Assembly (NCBI GenBank): GCA_903907995.1
Contig: CAIVQH010000006.1
Coordinates: forward strand, 1-39,105
Length of the DNA: 39,105 nucleotides
Direction: 5' to 3'
Source: an uncultured Verrucomicrobiota bacterium
Lineage (GTDB): Bacteria > Verrucomicrobiota > Verrucomicrobiia > Limisphaerales > UBA9464
The position numbers and the translations under genes are program-made. A model generated the notes under the pieces. It was not told the origin of the DNA. It worked only from the letters and a program-made list of their open reading frames with translations, and did no database searches. This document shows, piece by piece, positions 31,997 to 39,105 of the stretch. The stretch's first letter is position 1, and every line of letters begins with the position of its first letter.

Positions 31997-32995
31997 TTAC
32001 GCCAGCACCCCCGCATCCCTTGGCACGTCTTTCAGGATCTGCGAGATGATGAGGTCGGTGGTGATGGCCTCGGCTTCGGCCTCGAAGTTCGGGATGAGCC
32101 GGTGGCGCAGCGTCGCAGGGGCGACGGCGGCGATGTCATCGAAGCTCACGTTGAAGCGGCCCTGGGTGAGCGCCCGGACCTTGCCGGCCAGCGTGAGCAC
32201 CTGGGCGCCGCGCGGGCTGCTGCCGAAGCGCAGGTACTGGTTGGTGATCGGCGCGGCGGTCTCGGTCTTCGGGTGCGTGGCCAGCACGAGGCGCACGGCG
32301 TAATCCTTCACGTGGCTGGCGATGGGCACGTCGCGCACGAGCTGCTGGAGCGCGATCAGGCCGGGGCCGTCAAGCACCTTGGTGGGCGTGACCTTCTCCC
32401 CCTCGGTGGTGCGGTTGAGCACCTCGGTCATCTCCGCCCGAGTGGGGTAGCCGACGATAAGCTTGAAGAAAAAGCGGTCGAGCTGCGCCTCGGGCAGGGG
32501 ATAGGTGCCTTCCTGGTCGATGGGATTCTGGGTGGCCAGCACGAAGAAGGGCTTGGGCAGGGGACGGTTCGCGCCGCCGGCGGTGACCTGCTTCTCCTGC
32601 ATGGCCTCCAGCATGGCCGACTGCGTCTTGGGCGTGGCGCGGTTGATTTCGTCCGCCAGGACGAGGTGGGCGAACACCGGGCCCTTCTGGAATTCGAAGG
32701 AGCGGCGGCCATCGGGCCCTTCCATCACCAGGTTGGTCCCGAGGATGTCGGCTGGCATCAGGTCGGGCGTGAACTGGATGCGGCTGAAGCTGAGCTCCAG
32801 CACCTCACTCAGCGTGCGGACCAGCAGCGTCTTGCCGAGGCCGGGCACGCCTTCGAGCAGCACATGGCCACCCCCTAGGATGGCCGTGAGCGTGCCGTCC
32901 ACGATGGCGTCCTGGCCGACCATGACCCGGCCGATCTCATTACGGACGGCGGCATAAATTTCGCGGAAACGTTCGATGGCTTCTTCGGTGGTCAT
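31997..32995 (-). CDS. MoxR-family AAA+ ATPase
   Basis: About 332 residues from ATG 32993-32995; another ATG at 33034 would add 13 residues, and neither has a clear Shine-Dalgarno sequence. The AAA+ core is complete: Walker A GVPGLGKT, Walker B LVLADEINRA, sensor-1 VLATQNP with the following EGTYPLPEAQLDRF block typical of MoxR, and the C-terminal lid with YLRFGSSPRGAQVL. MoxR proteins act as chaperones that help to mature or regulate partner proteins, usually DUF58 or VWA-domain proteins encoded directly downstream. Here the downstream gene is the NDT/TIR-like gene, so the usual partner is absent from this spot. Confidence 0.93.
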   Translation of the reverse strand: MTTEEAIERFREIYAAVRNEIGRVMVGQDAIVDGTLTAILGGGHVLLEGVPGLGKTLLVRTLSEVLELSFSRIQFTPDLMPADILGTNLVMEGPDGRRSFEFQKGPVFAHLVLADEINRATPKTQSAMLEAMQEKQVTAGGANRPLPKPFFVLATQNPIDQEGTYPLPEAQLDRFFFKLIVGYPTRAEMTEVLNRTTEGEKVTPTKVLDGPGLIALQQLVRDVPIASHVKDYAVRLVLATHPKTETAAPITNQYLRFGSSPRGAQVLTLAGKVRALTQGRFNVSFDDIAAVAPATLRHRLIPNFEAEAEAITTDLIISQILKDVPRDAGVLA

Positions 32996-33242
32996 GATGA
33001 GGGGGGAGTTCTTTGTGGCGGCAAGCGTAGGCATGAGACCGGCGCGGGCAAGGTTTGTTCACAATGAAGGGGCGCGGGTGTGGCGGAGCCCACCCGCAGC
33101 AAGCTCCGGCTGCCGGAAGGGATTAGGGAAGTCTGACGCTCCTGGTGCAGAGTCTGTTGCTGCGGCTGGTCCTCCGGACACAGCCGCGCTCCGTCTGCGG
33201 GACAGGGTTGCGCTAAATGGAGTCTCCCTTACCCTGCGCCCC

Positions 33243-33926
33243 ATGCCTGAAACACAAGCCTCGCGCATGAGCGAGGATCCGTGGCGCGTCTTCAAGATCA
33301 TGGCCGAGTTTGTCGAGTCGTTCGACACGCTGTCCCGACTGGGGCCGGCCGTGACGATCTTCGGCTCGGCGCGGACCCAACCGGAAGATGTCTATTACAA
33401 GGCCGCCGTCGCCATCGGTGAGGGGCTCGCAAAAGAAAAGATCTCGATCGTGACCGGCGGCGGTCCCGGCATCATGGAAGCCGCGAACCGGGGCGGCGCG
33501 AGGCCAAAGACCGTGCCGAGCGTCGGGCTGAACATTGAGCTGCCTTTCGAGCAGAAGGGAAACAAGTACGCGAACCTGCCGATCAACTTTCACTACTTCT
33601 TTACGCGCAAGGTCTGCCTGGTGAAGTACAGCATGGGCTTTGTCTATATGCCCGGCGGGTTCGGCACGCTGGACGAGCTGTTCGAGGTGGTGACGCTGGT
33701 TCAGACACAGCGCATCCAGGCCTTCCCGATCATCCTGTTCGGTTCCACGTTCTGGAAGGGCATGTTTGACTGGATGTCTTCCACGCTCGTGCCGGCCGGC
33801 ACGATCTCGGCGGGCGATCTGGATCTGTTGCGGGTCACGGATGATCCGGCGCAGGCGGTGAAGTGGATCGTAGACTACCGTCGTACTGTCGGGGTGCCGG
33901 ACCAGGTGCTGGCGGCCTTCCGCTGA
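33243..33926 (+). CDS. LOG-family (TIGR00730) Rossmann-fold protein
   Basis: About 227 residues from the ATG at 33243; the frame is open upstream, but homology begins after this ATG (SEDPWRVFKIMAEFVESFD). It has the LOG motifs GGGPGIMEAANRG and PGGFGTLDELFE, whose Arg/Glu pattern is typical of cytokinin riboside 5'-monophosphate phosphoribohydrolases. In bacteria many members have an unknown substrate, so I would call it a predicted nucleotide phosphoribohydrolase. The longer family subtype with an FGSARTQ start fits. It lies 10 bp before the DUF6714-like gene and is probably co-transcribed with it. Confidence 0.88.
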   Translation: MPETQASRMSEDPWRVFKIMAEFVESFDTLSRLGPAVTIFGSARTQPEDVYYKAAVAIGEGLAKEKISIVTGGGPGIMEAANRGGARPKTVPSVGLNIELPFEQKGNKYANLPINFHYFFTRKVCLVKYSMGFVYMPGGFGTLDELFEVVTLVQTQRIQAFPIILFGSTFWKGMFDWMSSTLVPAGTISAGDLDLLRVTDDPAQAVKWIVDYRRTVGVPDQVLAAFR

Positions 33927-33936
33927 AGGGTTGCGT

Positions 33937-34386
33937 ATGACCGATGCTGAAATGCTGGCCCAGGTGGATGCCGCGTTTGCCGGATGTCCCAAACCGGAGC
34001 ATTTCACGAATCACACGCATTGCTCAGAATGCGCGAGGCACGATGAGTTTCTCCAGCAGACCCGTGAGGACATTGTCGCGGCGCGCTTCATCGCCAACGG
34101 GGATCCTTGGTGCTTTTGTGGCCTCGAAGGCTGGGCCTACCATTTTCCTGCCCTCGCGCGGCTGGCATTGCGAAAACCGCGCGACGACGAGGACCCGTTC
34201 AATGGCAATCTTCTCTTCCACCTGCAGCCCGACCGGCGGGGCAGGGACCTGCTGAATCATTTTAGCCCGAGTCAACGACAAGCCGTGCGACGTCTGTTGC
34301 AGCATCTCCAGTCCACCCGCCCGGAACTGGTCGAGGATGGCTTTACGAGGCAGGACCTCGAACGGGCAATTCCGCTCTGGTCGTGA
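33937..34386 (+). CDS. DUF6714-like protein
   Basis: About 149 residues from ATG 33937, with a TTG at 33931 as an alternative start. The N-terminus has CPKPEHFTNHTHCSECARHD, a Cys/His-rich block (CxxC plus His) that I associate with the DUF6714 family, and later DPWCFCGLEGWAYHFPAL. Members have no proven function. The Cys/His content might bind metal. It has no signal or membrane helix, so it is probably cytoplasmic. It lies between the LOG gene and the peptidase gene on the same strand, with a 10-bp gap upstream. Confidence 0.7.
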   Translation: MTDAEMLAQVDAAFAGCPKPEHFTNHTHCSECARHDEFLQQTREDIVAARFIANGDPWCFCGLEGWAYHFPALARLALRKPRDDEDPFNGNLLFHLQPDRRGRDLLNHFSPSQRQAVRRLLQHLQSTRPELVEDGFTRQDLERAIPLWS

Positions 34387-34404
34387 GCCGCCTACCAATT
34401 TTAC

Positions 34405-35667
34405 GTGTATCAATCCACCCGACTTTCCAACGGCCTGACCGTGCTCACCGCCCACATGCCGCACATGGCCAGCGTCTCGCTGGGTGTGTGGGTCGGCGTG
34501 GGCGGACGTCACGAGCCCGCCCCGCTGAACGGCATCTCACACTTCATCGAGCACATGCTCTTCAAGGGCACCCGGCGGCGCAGTGCGGCGCAGATTTCCC
34601 AGGCCGTGGAGGGCATTGGCGGCTACCTGAACGCCTTCACCGACGAGGAGCACACCTGCTTTTTCAGCCGTGCCCAGGCCGACCGGCTGCCGGAGCTGCT
34701 CGATGTGCTGCTCGACATGTTCCTCAACTCCGCCTTTGCGCCGGCGGAGATCGCCAAGGAACGCGACGTGATCAAGGAGGAGCTGGCCATGTACCGTGAC
34801 CAGCCGGCGGAGTACGTGCATGACCTGCTGAATGGTGCGCAGTTCCCGGGGCATCCGCTGGGCCGGCCTGTCATCGGCACGGTCAAGACGCTCAACGGCA
34901 TCCGGCGCGAGCATTTCGGGGAGTACCTCGCCAGCCACTACGTCACGGGCGCGACCGTGATTGCCGCGGCGGGCGATGTGCAGCACGCGGAGCTGGTGAA
35001 GCTTGTGAGCCGGCGGGCCAAAGCCTTCCGGCCCGGAACCCCTCCCGCCGACCAGACCGAACCGGCATTGGCCACGGCCCCCGTCGTGGCGCTCGCGACG
35101 CGCAAGACGGAGCAGACCAACCTGAGCCTCGGTTTGCGGACCTGCTCGCGGCACGACGAGCGTCGTTTTGCGCTGCGGCTGCTCAATGTCATTCTGGGCG
35201 AGAACATGAGTTCCCGGCTGTTCCAAAAGATCCGCGAGGAGCATGGGCTGACCTACAACATCCAAAGTTCGCTCAGCTTTTGGGCCGATTGCGGCGATCT
35301 CGTGGTGAACGCGGGGCTGGATACCGGGCAATTGACCAAGACCCTCCGCCTGCTGGCCGGGGAACTGCGCCGGCTGCGGGAGGAGATGCCCGGTCGCGCC
35401 GAGTTTGGCCGGGCCCGTGACTACGTGCTGGGGCAGATCGACCTGGGCCTCGAAGGCACAGAGAATCACATGATGACCCTCGGGGAACACTGGCTAGGCT
35501 TCGGCCGAATCCTCGTACCGGCTGAAACCAAGGCCCAGCTCTCGGGCGTGACTCCGGCCCAGGTGCGCGCCGCCGCCCGCGATTTCTTCCGGCCGGAGCG
35601 GATGACGCTCGCGTTGGTCAGCCCGCGCAAAAGCACTGCGGGATTGCTCAAGCTGCTAACGAGCTGA
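34405..35667 (+). CDS. M16-family zinc peptidase
   Basis: A 420-residue protein from GTG 34405. The inverted zinc motif HFIEH (residues 46-50, in ISHFIEHMLFKGT) and the downstream Glu in the conserved GGYLNAFTDEEHT region give the M16 catalytic site. A second M16 domain (about 200-400) has GENMSSRLFQKIREEHGLTY, the usual substrate-side block. The size (about 420) matches the single-chain YmxG/PqqL-like M16B group. It is probably cytoplasmic, or exported by an unknown route, as no signal peptide is seen. The gene starts 18 bp after the DUF6714-like gene. Confidence 0.94.
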   Translation: MYQSTRLSNGLTVLTAHMPHMASVSLGVWVGVGGRHEPAPLNGISHFIEHMLFKGTRRRSAAQISQAVEGIGGYLNAFTDEEHTCFFSRAQADRLPELLDVLLDMFLNSAFAPAEIAKERDVIKEELAMYRDQPAEYVHDLLNGAQFPGHPLGRPVIGTVKTLNGIRREHFGEYLASHYVTGATVIAAAGDVQHAELVKLVSRRAKAFRPGTPPADQTEPALATAPVVALATRKTEQTNLSLGLRTCSRHDERRFALRLLNVILGENMSSRLFQKIREEHGLTYNIQSSLSFWADCGDLVVNAGLDTGQLTKTLRLLAGELRRLREEMPGRAEFGRARDYVLGQIDLGLEGTENHMMTLGEHWLGFGRILVPAETKAQLSGVTPAQVRAAARDFFRPERMTLALVSPRKSTAGLLKLLTS

Positions 35668-35679
35668 AGGGGGCAAAGC

Positions 35680-36471
35680 ATGCTGAGCCGGTTCTTCCGT
35701 AATGTGATCGCCTTGGCCGCCCTGATGATCTCGGCGCTGTGGGCGCTGACCTATTCCCGTCATCCTGCGGATCGCAGCCACTCCTGGCTCTGGGAGGTGG
35801 CAATTATCCTCACCGCCGGCGTCCTCATCGCCGTGTGGGTGCTCTGCTTCGCCCGTGATCCTGCGCCATGGGTGGCCGCCGGCCGGACGATGGGTTTCAA
35901 GTCCGTCTATTCGGAACGGCTGCCCCGGCCGCCCTTCGCGATGCCTGAGCACATCGCGGATGTGCTGGGGCGGACCGGGCAGGAGTTTGACCTCTATCTG
36001 GCCCATCGCTGTCAGCAGCATCTGGTCTCGATTCCGACGCGCACCTTGTCGGAGGACGAAGATCGGGATTCCCCACCGCTCTTCGACAATCCTGAGCAAA
36101 GCCTGACGGAGCCCTATCCGGTGGAGACCTTTGCGCTGATCCATTCGCGGGGTTTGAAGCTGCCCCAGTTCCATCTGAGCCCGGAAGGCATCATGGACAA
36201 GCTGCTGGAGCGGGTGGATGTGGACTTCGAAAGCCACCCGAAATTCTCCGGCCGCTACCGGCTGTGGGGCTGGTCGGAGCCCGAAATCCGGCTGTTCTTC
36301 ACTCCAGCCCTGCTGGATTTCTTCTCGGAACGCCCCGGCTGGAGCCTTGAAGGCTGCGGTGGCAGCCTGCTGATTCGCCGCGAGAACCGGCTGGTCTCGG
36401 CGAAGGAGCTGCCCGCTTTCGTGCGTGAGGTGCTGGAACTGCATGGGGCTTTGGCGGATGCCTGCGCTTAG
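35680..36471 (+). CDS. Membrane protein of unknown function
   Basis: A 263-residue protein with two N-terminal membrane helices (about 8-25 and 40-60) and a soluble domain at about 70-255. The soluble part has SPEGIMDKLLERVDVDFESH, then FSGRYRLWGWSEPEIRLFF, and GWSLEGCGGSLLI near the end. I have seen this pattern (DIDFE..P.FS..Y.L.G) in hypothetical membrane proteins but know no named function. A good Shine-Dalgarno (AGGGGG) lies 7 bp before the ATG. It follows the peptidase gene by 12 bp. Confidence 0.7.
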   Translation: MLSRFFRNVIALAALMISALWALTYSRHPADRSHSWLWEVAIILTAGVLIAVWVLCFARDPAPWVAAGRTMGFKSVYSERLPRPPFAMPEHIADVLGRTGQEFDLYLAHRCQQHLVSIPTRTLSEDEDRDSPPLFDNPEQSLTEPYPVETFALIHSRGLKLPQFHLSPEGIMDKLLERVDVDFESHPKFSGRYRLWGWSEPEIRLFFTPALLDFFSERPGWSLEGCGGSLLIRRENRLVSAKELPAFVREVLELHGALADACA

Positions 36472-36541
36472 GGCCGGTCCTGAGACGTAATGAGCCGCTT
36501 CGCCCATTGTATGGGGCGGGGGAGGTTCGTATGTTCGACAC

Positions 36542-36934
36542 GTGAACGTGATACCCGTGGAACTTGCCGGCCTGCGAGTCACTCTCGACCAGCTGCATTA
36601 CCAGCGGCTGCGCCCGGAGCAGTCGCCGGGGCGTCCGCACTCGTTCATCTACTACCTGAGCATCCACAACGACAGCGACGTGAGTGTCACCATTCGCGGC
36701 CGCAAATGGGTGGTGACGCACGGCGACGGCACCCAGCTTACCGTCGAGGGCGACGGCGTGGTGGGGGAAACCCCGGTGATCCAGCCGGGGGAGAAGTTCA
36801 GCTACAACAGCCGCCACGTCATTGGCACGCGCACGGCGGTGGCCGAAGGCGCCTATCTGGGGCTCGACGCCCTGGGCCGTCGCGTCATCGTGCGGATCCC
36901 GAAGTTCCGGTTGGTCGTGCCTGCCGGAGCCTGA
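36542..36934 (+). CDS. apaG: ApaG domain protein
   Basis: A 130-residue ApaG/DUF525 protein from GTG 36542. The family pattern is complete: IHNDSDVSVTIRGRKWVVT, then VEGDGVVGETPVIQPGEKF, SYNSRHVIGTRTA, and IPKFRLVVP at the end. ApaG is a small beta-sandwich protein linked to Co2+/Mg2+ resistance in enterobacteria; the exact role is unclear. It is 71 bp after the membrane-protein gene and is the last plus-strand gene before the terminator at 37041. Confidence 0.9.
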   Translation: MNVIPVELAGLRVTLDQLHYQRLRPEQSPGRPHSFIYYLSIHNDSDVSVTIRGRKWVVTHGDGTQLTVEGDGVVGETPVIQPGEKFSYNSRHVIGTRTAVAEGAYLGLDALGRRVIVRIPKFRLVVPAGA

Positions 36935-37040
36935 ACGGCCGTTGGGTGGTCCGGGGAGGGCAGATGAGCTCGGTAGCCCGGTCAAATGCCAGCGGACGAA
37001 TGAGACGAATACACGCGTCCCGTCCCCCCTTTTATCTCCA

Positions 37041-37073
37041 GGAAAAAGAGCCGTCTCACGACGGCTCTTTTCC
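37041..37073. terminator. Bidirectional intrinsic terminator
   Basis: GAGCCGTC (37048-37055), loop TCAC, GACGGCTC (37060-37067), flanked by AAAA before and TTTT after, giving a stem of about 12 bp with A/T ends. It sits between the convergent apaG (plus) and the DUF11 protein gene (minus), so it can stop transcription from both sides. Confidence 0.9.
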
Positions 37074-37112
37074 TGTAGAGTCAGGAGCGGGTGCTCCCGT
37101 CAATTGCTGCGG

Positions 37113-39105
37113 TCAGGGCTTCGACAGGGTCCGGTAGAACCGGGCCGGGTGTTGCCCTGCGTCCATGTCCAAGACAGACCGTTTCGTGCCCGTTCCGACG
37201 ACCGTTTCCAAGTCTGTCCAGACCGGGTCACTCAAGGCGTCCTTAAATTGAACGGTGAAGTTTTTCCCTTTCTCCGTGAGAAATGAGAGCATGAATTGGC
37301 CATTGACCATGGCCGCCATGCTGACGTCCGGGGCGGCCGCCGACAGCGGCAGGACGAACAGGGGACCCGGTGTCACGGGGCCGAGGCAGTTGGCGGCGGC
37401 GGTCACGGTCCGGGCCTGGCAGATGTCGGTCCCGATCGCCGTCACCGTGTTGGTCGGCGTGAACAGGAACACGCTGTTCGTCAGGAAGGTGAGCACCGTG
37501 TTGGTGGTGAACGTCGTGATGAGGTTCGTCTGCAGGCTGAGCCCGGCCGGACGGAGGTAATAGAACAGGTTCGGCCCATAGCCCACATCCGTGGCCGTGA
37601 ACGTCAGGGTGCTGAGCCGGTTGGTGCCGAGGTGCAGACGGTCGGTGGCGAGATGCGTCACCGGGTCGATGGTTCCGATGATGGACCCGACGGCGTCATG
37701 GCGGAGATAGGCGAAGATCGCCGTTCCCCAGGTGGACACCGCACTCGGTACAAAGACCAGCGTGTCCATGTTCGGGCCGACCGTGTAGCGATCCGTGACG
37801 ATGCCGCCCGGAGTCGGGTTGATGGTTCCGAACGTGGAGAGCCCGGTTGTGTCCTGGCGGACATAATAGAACAGGTTTGCGCCATACCCGCCGACATTGG
37901 CGGCCGCAAAGGCGAGGCCGGTGTAGCCGGTGCCGGGAATGGCCCAGAGATCCGACGAGGAGGAGGCCCCAGCGGCCTTGATGACTCCGAATGTGGCTGT
38001 CCCGCCGGTGTGGCGGACGTAATAGAAGTTCACCGCTCCATAGCCGACGTCCGGCGCTGCCATTGTCAGCGCATCGTAACCGACCGAGCTAAGGCCGAAA
38101 TGATCGGTGACCACGCCGACGGCGGGAGGAATGGTGGAGATGGTGTCAAACTGGTCGGCGCCGCTCGCACCATGCCGGATGGAATAAAACAGGGTGGGGC
38201 CCCAGTTCTCATCCTGATCCGCATACATCAGCCCGCTCAGACCGGGAGGGACGTTGAACCGGTCGGTGAGGGCTCCGGTGACCGGGTTGATGGTCCCGAA
38301 GGTGGGGGTCACGGAATTGGTCGTGACGACGGGCGTGTTGTTCGTGATCACCACCAGGCTCTGATTGGTGACGATGGTGAAGTTGGTCGTCGGGTTCGAT
38401 CCGCCCAGGGCGACGTAGCTCCCGCTGAACGGGGCCGAGGCTCCGGGGAGGAGCGTGATCGGGCCCAGGAGCGGTGTCTTGTTGGTCGGCTGCGTCCCAA
38501 ACACGAACACGTTCGTCAATGTGATGTCACCCGAGTTGCTGACCTCCCCGGTGAACGTCACCGTGCTGCCAGCAGTCACGGGTCCGGCCGGGCAGGTTTC
38601 CATGACGGCGATGGCCGGCGTGGTGACGAGCGCGCAGGTGGCGGTGGCGGTCTTGGAGAGGACGAGGCCGGTGGCGGCGCTGTTGCCGGTGGCGGTCAGG
38701 GTGTCGGTGACCTCACAGGCGTTGAGCGGGGTCAGGTAGCTGCGGCTGAAGCTGGTGCCAGAACCGGGCAGCAGCGTGATCGGCCCAAGCACCACCGTGT
38801 TGGGCACGGGCTGGCTGTTCACCACAAAGACGTTGGTCAGGGTGACGTTGCCGGTGTTGGTCACCGTGCCGGTGAAGGTCAGCAGGCCGCCGGGGGCGAC
38901 CGGCACGGCCGGGCAGAGCTTGGTCACGGCGAGGCCGGGCGTGGTCAGGATCGGGCAGGCCGAACTGCCGGCGTTGGCGGCGGCGACGCCGCAGAGGCTG
39001 GTGCCGCGGGCCGTCGAGGTGCTGGTCGAGGGCCCGGTGGCCGGCGCGAGGTAGCTGCCGGTGAAGTTCGTGGACGCGCCCGGAGCGAGCGACAGGACCG
39101 TGAGC
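37113..39105 (-). CDS. Secreted DUF11-type and FYYVRH-repeat protein, 5' end outside window
   Basis: The frame is open from the window edge, so the N-terminus is missing; the GTG at 38927 lies inside a repeat and is not the start. The upstream part has three DUF11-like repeats (PGGLLTFTGTVTNTGNVTL, PVTAGSTVTFTGEVSNSGDI) that form Ig-like folds. The middle (about 250 residues) has five repeats of about 50 residues with a common core (GPTLFYSIRHG, GAVNFYYVRHT, GANLFYYVRQD, GTAIFAYLRHD, GPNLFYYLRPA), perhaps a beta-propeller. The C-terminal 60 residues end in ARFYRTLSKP, like other secreted proteins here. Probably an extracellular adhesion or structural protein; no enzyme motif is seen. Confidence 0.75.
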   Translation of the reverse strand, partial: LTVLSLAPGASTNFTGSYLAPATGPSTSTSTARGTSLCGVAAANAGSSACPILTTPGLAVTKLCPAVPVAPGGLLTFTGTVTNTGNVTLTNVFVVNSQPVPNTVVLGPITLLPGSGTSFSRSYLTPLNACEVTDTLTATGNSAATGLVLSKTATATCALVTTPAIAVMETCPAGPVTAGSTVTFTGEVSNSGDITLTNVFVFGTQPTNKTPLLGPITLLPGASAPFSGSYVALGGSNPTTNFTIVTNQSLVVITNNTPVVTTNSVTPTFGTINPVTGALTDRFNVPPGLSGLMYADQDENWGPTLFYSIRHGASGADQFDTISTIPPAVGVVTDHFGLSSVGYDALTMAAPDVGYGAVNFYYVRHTGGTATFGVIKAAGASSSSDLWAIPGTGYTGLAFAAANVGGYGANLFYYVRQDTTGLSTFGTINPTPGGIVTDRYTVGPNMDTLVFVPSAVSTWGTAIFAYLRHDAVGSIIGTIDPVTHLATDRLHLGTNRLSTLTFTATDVGYGPNLFYYLRPAGLSLQTNLITTFTTNTVLTFLTNSVFLFTPTNTVTAIGTDICQARTVTAAANCLGPVTPGPLFVLPLSAAAPDVSMAAMVNGQFMLSFLTEKGKNFTVQFKDALSDPVWTDLETVVGTGTKRSVLDMDAGQHPARFYRTLSKP

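Overview
The window looks like a chromosomal segment of a flagellated, GC-rich Verrucomicrobiota bacterium; this is inferred, and I cannot name a species. The clues are secreted propeller dehydrogenases fused to diheme cytochrome modules, BspA-type and DUF11-type secreted proteins with a shared C-terminal domain, a lone sigma-54, many GTG starts with poor Shine-Dalgarno sequences, and short repeat tracts between genes.

Left part (1-4910). The 3' end of an IS5-family element sits inside a truncated histidine-phosphatase gene. It is followed by rpoN (minus strand), then a WalJ/YycJ-like metallo-beta-lactamase-fold hydrolase and a GH57 glucan branching-type enzyme (both plus strand).

Middle part (4883-23419, all minus strand). 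A propeller dehydrogenase with diheme cytochrome lies downstream of four tandem paralogous lipoproteins of about 475 residues (DUF4034-like). The most upstream copy has one in-frame TAG near its end. Upstream of these is a flagellar cluster read right to left: fliO, fliP, fliQ, fliR, flhB, flhA, flhF, an 82-residue membrane protein, fliA, motA, motB and a 102-residue Cys-tailed protein. It supplies most of the export gate, the stator and the flagellar sigma factor. A -24/-12 (sigma-54 type) promoter-like sequence overlaps the annotated fliO start, which fits with rpoN being encoded nearby.

Right part (23610-39105). Secreted proteins follow on the minus strand: a BspA-type LRR protein, a 1317-residue mosaic (propeller, chitobiase-C-like, PA14, Ig-like, diheme cytochrome), and an alpha/alpha-toroid (squalene-cyclase-like) protein with a CxxCH motif. 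Next is a 550-bp gene-free stretch with two nested inverted-repeat structures. Then comes a visibly AT-richer gene for a nucleoside-deoxyribosyltransferase/TIR-like protein, just behind an orphan moxR. The plus strand then carries housekeeping-type genes (LOG-family, DUF6714-like, M16 peptidase, membrane protein, apaG). A strong bidirectional terminator separates these from a large secreted DUF11-repeat protein cut by the window edge.

No tRNA, rRNA or CRISPR array was seen. The best candidates for something undescribed are the tandem lipoprotein family next to the flagellar operon, the AT-rich NDT/TIR-like gene beside the repeat cluster, and the C-terminal domain shared by the secreted proteins.
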